Notes: generated by a model from the letters alone, not told the origin. Positions 16,549-25,048 are shown, counted from the first letter of the stretch. The stretch: DNA of 64,000 nucleotides from Streptomyces sp. NRRL F-2664 (GCF_000719345.1 NZ_JOFX01000033.1:1-64000), one strand, 5' to 3'. Program-made: numbers and translations.

Positions 16549-17895
16549 ATGACGGACCGGGACGCACGCCTGGCGGCGGCGGTACGGGCGGGGGACCTCG
16601 GAGAGGTCCACGCCCTGTTGGAGTCAGGGAGCAACCCCGACGCGACCGACGAGGACGGCCTGCCGGTGCTGTGCACGGCGGTGGCGGCCTTCGCGCACGA
16701 GGTCGCCGAGGCCCTGGTGGAGGCGGGCGCCAACCCCGACCGGGAGCTGCCCGACGGCACGACCCCGCTCCTGCGGGCGATCGAGGGGGGCTCCCCGGCG
16801 GTGTTCGAGGCCACCTTGGGCAGCGAGCCACGGCTACGGCTCGCCCCGGAGCGGCGCGAGGAACTGCTGGCGGCAGCCCGCGGCTGGTACGAGGAGGGAC
16901 CGGCGGCCCGGCTGCGCCACCTGACGGCGGACCCGGACCGGGTGCGTGCGCAGGCCGTCCGTGAGGGCGAGTACAGCACCCTCACGGAGTACACCCTGGG
17001 CGGGCGGCGCGTCCGCGACGGCCACGGCGGGATCCTGACTGGCCTGGAATGGGCCTTCCGGATCCTCACACCGCCCGCGGAACTGGTGGCCCGCGCGGTA
17101 CGGCACGGCGACCCCGAGCACGCCGACCGGTGGGCGTCCGAGTGGATCCTCTCGCAGCGGCGGAGCGCCGAGACCTGGGCCGAGGTGGTGGCCTTCCACC
17201 GGCACCCCGACCCGCTGCCCCGCCTCTTCGTCATCGACGTGCTCGTCATGCACGCGCTGACGGGCGCTTCCACCCAGCACGTCGGCTGGTACGACCGCGA
17301 ACGCCTGAAGCTGCTGGGCACCTGGGTGGACGTGGAGGACGACGCAGTCGTCCTGGCCCGCCTGCTGCGGGCGCTGGTGGACGAGGGCTTCCCCGAAGCG
17401 GAAGCCGAGGCCGTCGGCCTGCGTCACGCGGGGCACGCCGACGCCCGCGTCCGCCGCGAGGTGCCGGGCCTGTTCGACCGGCCCCTGACCCCGAGGGCGG
17501 CCGAAGCCGTACGCGCCCTGTGCCGGGACCCCGACGCCGACGTACGGGTGGCTGCCGCCGAGGCCCTGGCCGGGGAGGCGCTGCCGGCGGAGGACCGCCC
17601 GCTGCTCCTGGCCCTCCTCGCCGACGCCGACCCGCACGTGGCGCGCCGCGCTGCCCACGGCATCGCCGGGGGCGCGGACCGTTCACCGGAGACCACCGAG
17701 GCACTGGTGCGCCTCCTCGACGCCGAGGACCAGGACATCCGGCTCAGCGCCGCCTACGGCCTGGCCCTGCGCGACGACCCGCGCACGGTGGAGGCGTACG
17801 CGCGCGTGGGCCGACTGGACCGCCCGGAGTACGAGCACGACCACCGGACGGACGGCCTGTGGCGCTGGAAGCTCAGGAACGCACCCAGCCCGTGA
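16549..17895 (+). CDS. Ankyrin- and HEAT-repeat protein
   Basis: 448 aa. The N-terminus has about three ankyrin-type repeats (RDARLAAAVRAGDLGEVHAL, then DATDEDGLPVLCTAV and ELPDGTTPLLRAIEGG). The C-terminal 150 residues are HEAT/PBS-lyase-like repeats (DPDADVRVAAAEALAG, DADPHVARRAAHGIAG, DAEDQDIRLSAAYGLA). No enzyme motif, signal peptide or membrane segment is seen, so it is a cytoplasmic protein-interaction scaffold. The start at ATG 16549 is chosen because upstream codons run through the hemD terminator. Function unknown. Confidence 0.8.
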   Translation: MTDRDARLAAAVRAGDLGEVHALLESGSNPDATDEDGLPVLCTAVAAFAHEVAEALVEAGANPDRELPDGTTPLLRAIEGGSPAVFEATLGSEPRLRLAPERREELLAAARGWYEEGPAARLRHLTADPDRVRAQAVREGEYSTLTEYTLGGRRVRDGHGGILTGLEWAFRILTPPAELVARAVRHGDPEHADRWASEWILSQRRSAETWAEVVAFHRHPDPLPRLFVIDVLVMHALTGASTQHVGWYDRERLKLLGTWVDVEDDAVVLARLLRALVDEGFPEAEAEAVGLRHAGHADARVRREVPGLFDRPLTPRAAEAVRALCRDPDADVRVAAAEALAGEALPAEDRPLLLALLADADPHVARRAAHGIAGGADRSPETTEALVRLLDAEDQDIRLSAAYGLALRDDPRTVEAYARVGRLDRPEYEHDHRTDGLWRWKLRNAPSP

Positions 17896-18118
17896 GCCCG
17901 GCCCAGGCGGCGGGGGCGAGGGCGAGGACGGGCCCGCCGGCGACCTTGGAGTCCCGGACGTGGACGGTGTCGGCGCAGGAGCAGGTGGCGACCTCGACGC
18001 AGGCGCCGCCTTCGCTGCCGCTGTAGGAGGACTTCTGCCAGTCGTAGGCCACTTCCAGGCACTGGCCGCCCTCGCTGCCGCTGTAGCTGGACTTGAACCA
18101 CTTCAGTGGGGTGCTCAT
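17873..18118 (-). CDS. DUF397 protein with two tandem DUF397 motifs
   Basis: 81 aa. Two copies of the DUF397 core follow each other: WFKSSYSGSEGGQCLEVA at residues 7-24 and WQKSSYSGSEGGACVEVA about 20 residues later, then VHVRDSK, the usual DUF397 end. DUF397 proteins are small partners of XRE/DUF5753 regulators in streptomycetes, with which they act as toxin-antitoxin-like or regulatory pairs. The ATG overlaps the upstream XRE stop by four bases (ATGA), so the pair is cotranslated. Its 3' end overlaps that of the convergent ankyrin/HEAT gene by 23 bases. Confidence 0.88.
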   Translation of the reverse strand: MSTPLKWFKSSYSGSEGGQCLEVAYDWQKSSYSGSEGGACVEVATCSCADTVHVRDSKVAGGPVLALAPAAWAGLTGWVRS

Positions 18119-18939
18119 GACTCTCCTAGCAACCGGTCCAACAGGCCCCTTGTCTCGGTGACGTTGAGGGCCTGTGACCGCAGCATCGCATACTTCTGGG
18201 AGAGGATGCTGACCTCGTTCGGGTCCCTGACGAGGAAGCTGCCGCGCTGGGTTTCGGAGTAGGCGAGGTGCTGGAACTCGGGGGTTTCCAGCAGGATGAA
18301 GGGGCCGTCGAGGCCCGCGTGTGCGGTGATGCCCAGGGGGAGCACCTGGAGGGAGACGGTCGGCCGGTCCGCGCAGGCGCGCAGGTGGTGCAGCTGCTCG
18401 CGGTAGACCTCCGTGCCGCCGATGCGGTCCCGCAGGGCCGCCTCCCAGACGATGAAGCTGAGGGTCGGGGGGACCGGGCGGGTGAGGATCTTCTGACGCT
18501 GGATGCGGTGGGCCGTCTGCCGCTCTATCTTCTCCTCGCCGACGAAGGGGACGCGGCAGCCGAGCACCGCACGGGCGTAGGCCTCCGTCTGGAGCAGGCC
18601 CGGCACGGTGAGGGTGTCGTACCAGGACAGGGCGAGGGCCTCCGCCTCGCGCGCCATGTACTCCTCCGCCCGGGCCGGAACCATGTCCACCTCCGGGAGG
18701 CGGTTCGCCGCGACCCCCAGCAGGTCGGGCAGACCGAGGACGCGATCCATCTTCTCGGCCACGTTGGGCATCAGGACGCGCCTGCCCTGCTCGATCGAGG
18801 CGACGGTCTCGACGTCGACGTGCAGCGCCTCGGCGAGGGCGCGCTGGGTCATTCCCTTGGCGGTGCGGGCCGCGGCGACCAGTGCGCCGACCATCTTCAT
18901 CGCCGTCTCGTTGGGCCGTGGCCTCTTGCGTGGTGGCAT
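18115..18939 (-). CDS. XRE-family regulator with DUF5753 domain (WhiJ-like)
   Basis: 274 aa. Helix-turn-helix at residues 28-55 (KGMTQRALAEALHVDVETVA followed by SIEQGRR). A DUF5753 sensor-like domain spans roughly residues 90-265, with the characteristic SWYDTLTVPGLLQTEAYARA. The ATG at 18939 is preceded by GGGGGAG; the frame is open further upstream but crosses a palindromic operator. It is cotranslated with the DUF397 gene and divergent from an anti-sigma-type ATPase, the three-gene arrangement of WhiJ-like loci. It likely autoregulates through the palindrome at 18982-19007. Confidence 0.88.
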   Translation of the reverse strand: MPPRKRPRPNETAMKMVGALVAAARTAKGMTQRALAEALHVDVETVASIEQGRRVLMPNVAEKMDRVLGLPDLLGVAANRLPEVDMVPARAEEYMAREAEALALSWYDTLTVPGLLQTEAYARAVLGCRVPFVGEEKIERQTAHRIQRQKILTRPVPPTLSFIVWEAALRDRIGGTEVYREQLHHLRACADRPTVSLQVLPLGITAHAGLDGPFILLETPEFQHLAYSETQRGSFLVRDPNEVSILSQKYAMLRSQALNVTETRGLLDRLLGES

Positions 18940-18981
18940 GCCTGTGAACTCCCCCCGTGCGCATACGAGATACCCGTACCA

Positions 18982-19007
18982 ACCCGTACTCCTCAAGGAG
19001 TACGGGT
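18982..19007. promoter_or_regulatory. 26-bp palindromic operator between XRE regulator and ATPase genes
   Basis: Perfect 12-bp arms, ACCCGTACTCCT and AGGAGTACGGGT, flank a CA centre. A further half site ACCCGTAC occurs at 18972-18979. The site lies in the 112-bp divergent promoter region and is the best candidate binding site of the XRE protein. Confidence 0.7.
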
Positions 19008-19051
19008 CGCTCGTCTCGCCCACGCTAGTCACGCAACGCGACGATCACCCC

Positions 19052-19486
19052 GTGAACGTGGAAATCCATCCGGCCCTGCTGCGTGAGCGGTTCTATCCCC
19101 GCAGCCGCCAAACCGTCCGCCCCGCCAGGGAGTTCGCGGCAGAAACACTTTACGCGTGGGGTGTTACATGCCGCCGAGACGACGTGTTGCTCTGCGTGAG
19201 CGAGCTGGCGACCAACGCCCTGCTGCACGGGGTCCCGCCCGGCCGGGGCTACCGGCTGCGGATGCTGCTCTTCGACGGCATGGTCCGCGTCGAGGTGGCC
19301 GACAGCGGCGGCGGCCGGCCCCGCGTCGGGCGCCGGGACCCTGGCGCCGAGGGCGGTCGCGGGTTGCTGCTGGTGGCGGCGGTCGCGGACCGGTGGGGGA
19401 CCCTGGCACGGGTGCCGGGCAAGGTGGTGTGGTGCGAATTCGGCCTCGGACCGGGCGCGGCGGGCGGCTCCGCGCACGGGCTCTAG
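19052..19486 (+). CDS. ATP-binding protein, anti-sigma factor serine kinase type (HATPase_c_2)
   Basis: 144 aa from GTG 19052. GHKL-fold ATPase: N-box VSELATNALLHG (residues about 50-61), G1 box VADSGGGRP, and GRGLLLVAAVADRWG near the C-terminus. These RsbW/SpoIIAB-like proteins bind sigma or anti-sigma-antagonist partners. The start is not fixed by a clear ribosome-binding site; GTG 19058 is the alternative. It is divergent from the XRE-DUF397 pair and 42 bases before hemB. Confidence 0.82.
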   Translation: MNVEIHPALLRERFYPRSRQTVRPAREFAAETLYAWGVTCRRDDVLLCVSELATNALLHGVPPGRGYRLRMLLFDGMVRVEVADSGGGRPRVGRRDPGAEGGRGLLLVAAVADRWGTLARVPGKVVWCEFGLGPGAAGGSAHGL

Positions 19487-19528
19487 GCTTGGGGCGACTG
19501 CTGTCGAAGCTCGAAGAGGCGACTGAAG

Positions 19529-20527
19529 ATGAGCGCGTACGGATCCTTCCCCGGTTCGCGGCCCCGCCGGCTGCGGACCACCCCGGCGATGCGGCGGATG
19601 GTCGCGGAGAACCGGCTGCACCCCTCGGACCTGATCCTCCCGGCCTTCGTACGCGAGGGCATCAGCGAGCCCCTTCCCATCTCCGCCATGCCGGGCGTGG
19701 TCCAGCACACCCGCGACACGCTGCGGAAGGCGGCCGTGGAGGCGGTCGAGGCGGGCGTTGCGGGAATCATGCTCTTCGGGGTGCCGGCGGACGAGAACAA
19801 GGACGCGCTCGGCACGGCGGGCACCGAGCCCGACGGCATCCTGCAGGTCGCGATCCGGGACGTGAAGGCCGAGGTCGGGGACGACCTGGTGATCATGTCG
19901 GACCTGTGCCTGGACGAGTACACCGACCACGGACACTGCGGCGTCCTCGACGAGAACGGGCGCGTCGACAACGACGCGACGCTGGAGCGGTACGCCGAGA
20001 TGGCGCAGGTCCAGGCCGACGCGGGCGTCCACGTCGTGGGCCCCAGCGGCATGATGGACGGCCAGGTCGGCGTCATCCGCGACGCCCTCGACGAGACCGG
20101 GCACGAGGACGTCTCGATCCTCGCCTACACGGCGAAGTACTCCTCCGCCTTCTACGGTCCCTTCCGCGAGGCCGTCGCCTCCTCCCTCCAGGGCGACCGC
20201 AAGACGTACCAGCAGGACCCGGCGAACGCCCGCGAGTCCCTGCGGGAGCTGGCCCTCGACCTGGAGGAGGGCGCCGACATGGTGATGGTCAAGCCGGCCG
20301 GCCCGTACCTCGACATCCTGTACCGGGTCGCGGAGGCCGTGGACGTACCGGTGGCGGCGTACCAGATCAGCGGCGAGTTCGCGATGATCGAGGCGGCCGC
20401 GGAGAAGGGCTGGATCGAGCGGGACCGGGCCATCCTGGAGACCCTGCTGGGCATCAAGCGCGCGGGCGCGGACACGATCCTGACCTACTGGGCCACCGAG
20501 GTCGCGGGCTGGCTGCGCAACGCCTGA
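19529..20527 (+). CDS. hemB: Delta-aminolevulinic acid dehydratase (porphobilinogen synthase)
   Basis: 332 aa. Condenses two 5-aminolevulinates into porphobilinogen. Metal-binding region [14 protein letters not shown], first active-site lysine in [16 protein letters not shown], Schiff-base lysine in [11 protein letters not shown] and the GEFAMIEAA segment are intact. It is separated from the rex-hemACD operon by the ankyrin/HEAT gene and the XRE cassette but lies on the same strand and completes the pathway between hemA/hemL and hemC. Confidence 0.97.
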   Translation: MSAYGSFPGSRPRRLRTTPAMRRMVAENRLHPSDLILPAFVREGISEPLPISAMPGVVQHTRDTLRKAAVEAVEAGVAGIMLFGVPADENKDALGTAGTEPDGILQVAIRDVKAEVGDDLVIMSDLCLDEYTDHGHCGVLDENGRVDNDATLERYAEMAQVQADAGVHVVGPSGMMDGQVGVIRDALDETGHEDVSILAYTAKYSSAFYGPFREAVASSLQGDRKTYQQDPANARESLRELALDLEEGADMVMVKPAGPYLDILYRVAEAVDVPVAAYQISGEFAMIEAAAEKGWIERDRAILETLLGIKRAGADTILTYWATEVAGWLRNA

Positions 20528-20533
20528 CCCGCT

Positions 20534-20735
20534 CTACGGCCAGTCGACGAGGCCGTTGAAGACGACGAAGTCGAGGACGACCGCCGCCGGGGCGATGACG
20601 GCCAGCCACACCCTGGCGGCGGCGTGGCGCCGCCGCCAGGGCAGCGCCCATGCGGCGAGCAGCAGGACCAGGACCGCGGCCAGGCCGGACCCGAACACGG
20701 GGAAGGCCATGCCGTAGGAGACGTCGAACCGGTCG
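20534..20735 (-). pseudogene. Truncated integral membrane protein (C-terminal remnant)
   Basis: About 65 residues reading VSYGMAFPVFGSGLAAV, LLLAAWALPW and later LDFVVFNGLVDWP form the last two membrane helices of a protein. The upstream part of the open frame reads through antisense sequence of another gene remnant, so the N-terminal half is lost. The junction is near 20735-20742. Family not identified. Confidence 0.5.
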
Positions 20736-20741
20736 CTAAAC

Positions 20742-20842
20742 CCATGGGCTGGACGCCTATGACCTTCTACGGTGAGGACTGCGGCCTGGTAGTGGTCTCC
20801 GACACCGAGGTCGGGCTGTTCTGGGCATTCGGCGACATCTGA
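20742..20842 (+). pseudogene. C-terminal remnant, paralogous to the gene at 20863
   Basis: The reading FYGEDCGLVVVSDTEVGLFWAFGDI aligns with the C-terminus of the next gene (DYMMDLGLIAVSADEVGVFWSFNAN). Only about 33 residues remain, and no start or upstream body exists. It ends 20 bases before the intact paralogue. Confidence 0.6.
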
Positions 20843-20862
20843 AGCCCTGGGAAAATCCATCC

Positions 20863-21438
20863 ATGCCAACGCAATCCACCGACGCCGCCACCTGGGAAGC
20901 GGCGCTGCTGCGGCTCCTGGAGGACGTGTTCGTCTTCGCCAGGAGCGGCCCCCGGTCGCACGAGGACTGGGCCGCGGACGTCCGCGCCGTCATGGAACGG
21001 TCGGTCGCCGATCCACGGGGCTGGTCCGCCCTGGATCCGGAGAGGTTCGAGGAGGGGCGGGAGGCCGGCTTCCCCTCGTACCCGTTCCGTTCGACGTCCG
21101 CGGAGGACCCGCGGGCCGGGCTCCGGCCGATCACGGCCGGCGCCGCCGTCGAGCTGCTCGCCTCGCTCGCGCAGGAGTGGTTCTTCGAGGGCTCCCCGGT
21201 CCGGTCCCGGGAGGACCGGGACGCGGTGCTCGCGGACGCCCGGACCGTACTCGACCGGTTCGGTCCCGAGGCGGCGTTCTGGACCTCCTCCGACCTCGCC
21301 CGGGGCTGTGACGCACCCGACTTCCTGGCCCAGGATCTCCAAGGCGGCCGCCCCTTCACCGACTACATGATGGATCTCGGCCTCATCGCGGTGTCCGCCG
21401 ACGAGGTCGGCGTCTTCTGGTCGTTCAACGCGAATTGA
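20863..21438 (+). CDS. Hypothetical protein (acidic, 191 aa)
   Basis: 191 aa with no signal peptide or membrane span. It is rich in Glu/Asp/Arg and predicted mostly helical, with a Trp-containing motif at the C-terminus (EVGVFWSF). I do not recognise a domain. Its C-terminal motif is repeated in the truncated copy just upstream, so this is a small local paralogous family of the kind seen in Streptomyces immunity/polymorphic-toxin loci. That link is inference only. Confidence 0.65.
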   Translation: MPTQSTDAATWEAALLRLLEDVFVFARSGPRSHEDWAADVRAVMERSVADPRGWSALDPERFEEGREAGFPSYPFRSTSAEDPRAGLRPITAGAAVELLASLAQEWFFEGSPVRSREDRDAVLADARTVLDRFGPEAAFWTSSDLARGCDAPDFLAQDLQGGRPFTDYMMDLGLIAVSADEVGVFWSFNAN

Positions 21439-21450
21439 GACAATGATCCG

Positions 21451-21934
21451 ATGCTGACCCGATCCGCCACCTACCCGGCCGGGAGACCGCGCAGTGGGCC
21501 ACCCAGCAGGTGGGTGACCGCCAATGAGCAGGTCATCCACCGCTGGCTCGCCCAGGGAACGCGGGCACGGTGACCACCGAGGCCGCCTGGGCATCCCGGG
21601 AGGAGCCCGTCGGCCGGGTGCAGTTGGAGGCGATGCTCCTCGCCGGACAGGGGCCCGTCGACGTCCGCGCCGCCCGCGTCGTCCTGCGTCGTGAGCCGGA
21701 CAGCCCGTACGGATTCGTCGCCACGCAGCGGCGGTCGCGGACTACGCCGCCACCACCGACCCGCAGCTCGTCGCCCGTCTCGTCGGTGAGCTCCACGAGC
21801 TGATCGCCCTCCCGATGGACGAGGGGGACTACGCCCTGGCCGCGGCGGAGCTCGGCATGGAGGTCAACCCGCCCGAGCCGTTCTCGTACGGGGCGTGGTT
21901 CCAGTCGGTGGCGGCGGGCCTGGTCGGCGGTTGA
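21451..21934 (+). pseudogene. Frameshifted remnant of a hypothetical protein
   Basis: Coding potential passes through several frames: ETAQWATQQVG, then NEQVIHRWLAQGTRA (ends at TGA 21571), then TTEAAWASREEPVGRVQLEA to FVATQRR (frame of 21570), then VADYAATTDPQLVARLVGEL to the stop at 21934. Restoring one G near 21730-21733 joins the last two as QRAVADYA. At least three frame disruptions argue for a true pseudogene and not one sequencing error. Family unknown. Confidence 0.6.
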
Positions 21935-22030
21935 GCGGCGCGTCCGCCCCGGGGGTGGGGCTTCCGGTCGCGTCCGTCGGGGCGTGGGCGCACTCTGGAG
22001 GGAACGGGTGACCCCTGGAGGTGATGCACC

Positions 22031-22303
22031 ATGGCCACGCTCGTCGGGTGGCATGTGGAGCTGGAGTTCACCGAGGAGGGCCACCGCACCAGTGCGGCGG
22101 CCCTGGTACGGCTCGGGGACGGCTCCGAGATCAGGGCGCGGGGTTATGCCCTGCGTCACCCCTCCGACCCGCAGCAGATGAGGGTCGGGGAAGAGATCGC
22201 GGGCGCTCGTGCGCTCATGGATCTCGCGCAGCAGATGTTGCAGAAGGCCCACTCGGAGATCGACGAGGCGACGGGCCGTCATTCCTACCCGCTCAACCGC
22301 TGA
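22031..22303 (+). CDS. DUF1876 domain-containing protein
   Basis: 90 aa, entirely DUF1876 (dsRBD-like alpha-beta fold): WHVELEFTEEGHRTSAAALV, then RARGYALRHPSD, then the C-terminal helix DLAQQMLQKAHSEID. GGAGGTG lies nine bases upstream of the ATG. Widespread in actinobacteria; function unknown. Confidence 0.88.
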   Translation: MATLVGWHVELEFTEEGHRTSAAALVRLGDGSEIRARGYALRHPSDPQQMRVGEEIAGARALMDLAQQMLQKAHSEIDEATGRHSYPLNR

Positions 22304-22322
22304 GCGGCGGGCGGACCACCGG

Positions 22323-22357
22323 CCCGCTGAGGGGCTCGTGCGGGGCCGCTCAGCGGG
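22323..22357. terminator. Convergent terminator between DUF1876 and ABC permease genes
   Basis: CCCGCTGAG (22323-22331) pairs with CTCAGCGGG (22349-22357). It overlaps the last codons of the permease gene and lies 20 bases after the DUF1876 stop. Confidence 0.5.
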
Positions 22358-23108
22358 TCCTGCTGCGGAACAGGACGCCGGCCAGGGCCACGGCCGTGCC
22401 GGTGATGCCGGCGCACCAGGCCAGCGCCGTCCAGGGGGCGCTCCCCGCGGGCTGGGCGAGGAGCAGCGCGCGCAGCGATTCGATCACGGGCGTCAGCGGC
22501 TGGTGCTCGGCGAAGCCGTGCAGCCAGCCGGGCATGGTCTCGATGGGGACGAAGGCGCTGGACGGGTAGGGCAGGAACATCATCAGGAAGGTGAAGCCGC
22601 CCGCCGCCTCCGGCGTCCTGGCGAGCAGCCCCAGTGCGGCGGCCAGCCACGAGATCGCCGTGATGTACGCCAGCAGCAGGCCCGCGGCGGCGAGGAGGGC
22701 GGCCGGGCCGGCCTGGGGCCGGAAGCCGATGGCGAGGGCGACGGCGAGGACCAGGGTGGTGGAGAGCAGGTTGCGCACGACGGACGCGGCGACGTGTCCG
22801 GCGAGGACGGGTACGCCGCCGATGTCGAGGGTGCGGAAGCGGTCGATGACGCCGTTGCGCATGTCGTCGGCGACGCTGACGGCGGTGCTCGCCGCGCCGA
22901 AGCCGGCGCAGAGCAGCATGGCGCCGGGGACCACGTACGTCACGTACGCGGTTCCGGTGTCGATGGCCCCGCCGAAGAAGTAGACGAAGATCAGCATCAG
23001 GACCACGGGCAGCATCAGGGCGGTGATCAGCGCGTCGGGCTGCCGGCGGCTGATGCGCAGGCTGCGGCCGGCGAGGGCGAGGGCGCTCACGGGGGTGGCG
23101 GCGGTCAT
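22350..23108 (-). CDS. ABC-2 type transporter permease (DrrB-like)
   Basis: 252 aa with six hydrophobic segments. The first, MLPVVLMLIFVYFFGGAI, follows a cytoplasmic start, and the ABC-2 signature occurs in the FLMMFLPYPSSAFVP region, typical of DrrB/NodJ-family drug exporters. It overlaps the ATPase gene by four bases (ATGA). With the divergent TetR gene it forms a regulated efflux cassette; the substrate is not inferable. Confidence 0.88.
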   Translation of the reverse strand: MTAATPVSALALAGRSLRISRRQPDALITALMLPVVLMLIFVYFFGGAIDTGTAYVTYVVPGAMLLCAGFGAASTAVSVADDMRNGVIDRFRTLDIGGVPVLAGHVAASVVRNLLSTTLVLAVALAIGFRPQAGPAALLAAAGLLLAYITAISWLAAALGLLARTPEAAGGFTFLMMFLPYPSSAFVPIETMPGWLHGFAEHQPLTPVIESLRALLLAQPAGSAPWTALAWCAGITGTAVALAGVLFRSRTR

Positions 23109-24115
23109 CGGTCGGCTCCCGTCAGGGTGAGGAACACGTCGTCGAGGGTGGCGCTGCGGACGGCGAAGCGGTCCACGGCGGTGCGGTCGGGGTCGAGTTC
23201 GTCGAGCAGGGCGCGGACGTGGGCGGCGCTGCCGTCGGTGGCGACGCCGAGGGTGAGTTCGTCCGGGGCGAGGTGGACGGCGCGCGGGGCCAGGGCGTCG
23301 TAGGCGGCCTGTGTGGTGAGGGTGAGGTCCAGCCGGTGGCCGGCGACGCGCGCCTTGAGTTCGGCGGGCGTCCCCTCGGCGGCGATCCGTCCGTCGGCGA
23401 GGACGGCGACGCGGTCGGCGAGGCGGTCGGCCTCCTCCAGGTACTGGGTGGTCAGCAGGACGGTGGTGCCGTCGCAGCGCAGTTCCCGTACGAGTTCCCA
23501 CAGGTCGCGGCGGCTGCGCGGGTCGAGGCCGGTGGTGGGCTCGTCGAGGAAGATCACCTCGGGACGGGAGACGAGGCTCGCGGCGAGGTCGAGGCGGCGG
23601 CGCATGCCGCCGGAGTACGTCCTGGCCGTGCGCGCGGCGGCGTCGGTGAGGCCGAAGCGGGCGAGGAGTTCGTCGGCGCGGGTGCGCGCGGCGCGGCGGG
23701 TGAGCCCGCAGAGGCGGCCCATCATGCGCAGGGTCTCGGCGCCGGTCTGGAGGTCGTCGACGGCGGCGAACTGGCCGGTGAGGCTGATGCGTTCGCGGAC
23801 GGCGGTCCGTTCGGTGACGGTGTGGTGGCCGGCGACGCGGGCGGTGCCCGCGTCGGGCGTGGTGAGGGTGGCGAGGATCCGCACGGTGGTGGTCTTCCCG
23901 GCGCCGTTGGGGCCGAGGAGCGCGAGGACGCTGCCGCGGGGGACGGCGAGGTCGATGCCGTCGAGGACGCGGACGTCGCCGTAGGACTTGGTCAGGCCGG
24001 TGGCGTGGATCCCGAGGGTGGCCTGCGCGCCCGGCCGGAGGGCGGTGGCGCGGGTGCCGGTGGTGCGGGGGGCGCCGGGGGTGCCCATGGGGTGTGCGGA
24101 GGCGTGCGTGGTCAT
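23105..24115 (-). CDS. ABC transporter ATP-binding protein (DrrA-like)
   Basis: 336 aa. Walker A GPNGAGKTTT, Q-loop near LTGQFAAVDD, signature YSGGMRRRLDLA, Walker B VIFLDEPTTGLD and the H-switch TTQYLEEAD are all complete. The C-terminal extension of about 90 residues is the DrrA-type regulatory tail. It has a 28-residue disordered N-terminal leader. Cotranscribed with the permease; the promoter region carries a palindrome likely bound by the divergent TetR regulator. Confidence 0.93.
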   Translation of the reverse strand: MTTHASAHPMGTPGAPRTTGTRATALRPGAQATLGIHATGLTKSYGDVRVLDGIDLAVPRGSVLALLGPNGAGKTTTVRILATLTTPDAGTARVAGHHTVTERTAVRERISLTGQFAAVDDLQTGAETLRMMGRLCGLTRRAARTRADELLARFGLTDAAARTARTYSGGMRRRLDLAASLVSRPEVIFLDEPTTGLDPRSRRDLWELVRELRCDGTTVLLTTQYLEEADRLADRVAVLADGRIAAEGTPAELKARVAGHRLDLTLTTQAAYDALAPRAVHLAPDELTLGVATDGSAAHVRALLDELDPDRTAVDRFAVRSATLDDVFLTLTGADR

Positions 24116-24162
24116 GAGGGGTGGTGCTCCCTTCCCCGTCTTCTGCGTATGCCTTACGCTCT

Positions 24163-24183
24163 TCTGTGTAAGTAATACACAGA
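24163..24183. promoter_or_regulatory. Palindromic operator between ABC exporter and TetR genes
   Basis: TCTGTGTA (24163-24170) and TACACAGA (24176-24183) form a perfect 8-bp inverted repeat with a 5-base spacer, inside the unusually AT-rich divergent promoter. It is the likely TetR binding site controlling both genes. Confidence 0.75.
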
Positions 24184-24217
24184 ACTAGGATGGGGGTCAA
24201 TCGAGGAGTGGGCGGTC

Positions 24218-25048
24218 ATGGCGGACAAGGGCGAGGGCAAGAGCGAGGGCGAGGACGGCCAGGGCACCGGCACCGGGCTCCCGGCCAGCCTGGAAAGGGC
24301 CTGGGGGCTCCGCGAACGACCCGGCAAGGGGCCGCGCCCCACGCTCACGCTGTCGCGCATCGTGGAGGCGGCCGTGGCCCTGGCCGCCGGTGAGGGCATG
24401 GACGCCGTTTCCATGGGCCGGGTGGCCAAGGAGCTGGGCGTATCGACGATGTCCCTCTACCGGTACGTCACGGCGAAGGAAGAGCTCCACATCCTGATGT
24501 CGGACGCGGGCGTCGGCGCCCCGCCGCCGCTGCCGCCCGAGGCGCGGGAGTGGGGCTGGCGCGAGCTGGTCACCGAATGGGCCTTCGCCCAGCGGGCGGT
24601 GCTCATGGCCAACCCCTGGATCCTGCGCATCCCCATCACCGGAGCCCCGGTCAGCCCCCACCAGCTGGCCTGGATGGAGCGCGGGCTGGCGGCGCTGGCG
24701 GACACCGGGCTGCAGGAGGGCGAGAAGATCTCGACGATCATCCTCATCGGCGGCCTGGTGCGCAACGAGGCCACGATGGCGGCCGACATGACGGACGCCA
24801 TCGTGAAGTCGGGCGTCTCACCGGACCGGGTCATGGACCAGTACCTGCGAACGCTGCGGCTGATGACCGGCCCGGACACCCACCCGGCCGTGACGCGGCT
24901 GCTGGAGTCGGACGCCTTCACGGGCTCGGACGAGCCGGACTTCCAGTTCCGCTTCGGCCTGGACCGCATCCTGGACGGCCTGGCCGAGCTGGTGGCAGGG
25001 CGGTCGGCGGCAGGGCGGTCGGCGACAGGGCGGTCACCGGCGCCGTGA
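24218..25048 (+). CDS. TetR/AcrR family transcriptional regulator
   Basis: 276 aa. Helix-turn-helix at about residues 63-82 (SMGRVAKELGVSTMSLYRYV), preceded by LTLSRIVEAAVALAAGEGMD. The ligand domain is of the TetR C-terminal type with a helical RVMDQYLRTLRLM segment. A 40-residue acidic Gly-rich leader (DKGEGKSEGEDGQG) and a C-terminal 5-residue repeat (GRSAA/GRSAT/GRSPA) are unusual additions. It is divergent from the ABC exporter and probably its repressor. Confidence 0.9.
   Translation: MADKGEGKSEGEDGQGTGTGLPASLERAWGLRERPGKGPRPTLTLSRIVEAAVALAAGEGMDAVSMGRVAKELGVSTMSLYRYVTAKEELHILMSDAGVGAPPPLPPEAREWGWRELVTEWAFAQRAVLMANPWILRIPITGAPVSPHQLAWMERGLAALADTGLQEGEKISTIILIGGLVRNEATMAADMTDAIVKSGVSPDRVMDQYLRTLRLMTGPDTHPAVTRLLESDAFTGSDEPDFQFRFGLDRILDGLAELVAGRSAAGRSATGRSPAP
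24995..25039 (+). repeat. Three 15-bp tandem repeats at the end of the TetR gene
   Basis: GCAGGGCGGTCGGCG occurs twice exactly (24995-25009 and 25010-25024) and once with four changes (25025-25039). It encodes repeated GRSA(A/T/P) at the C-terminus. Confidence 0.85.
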
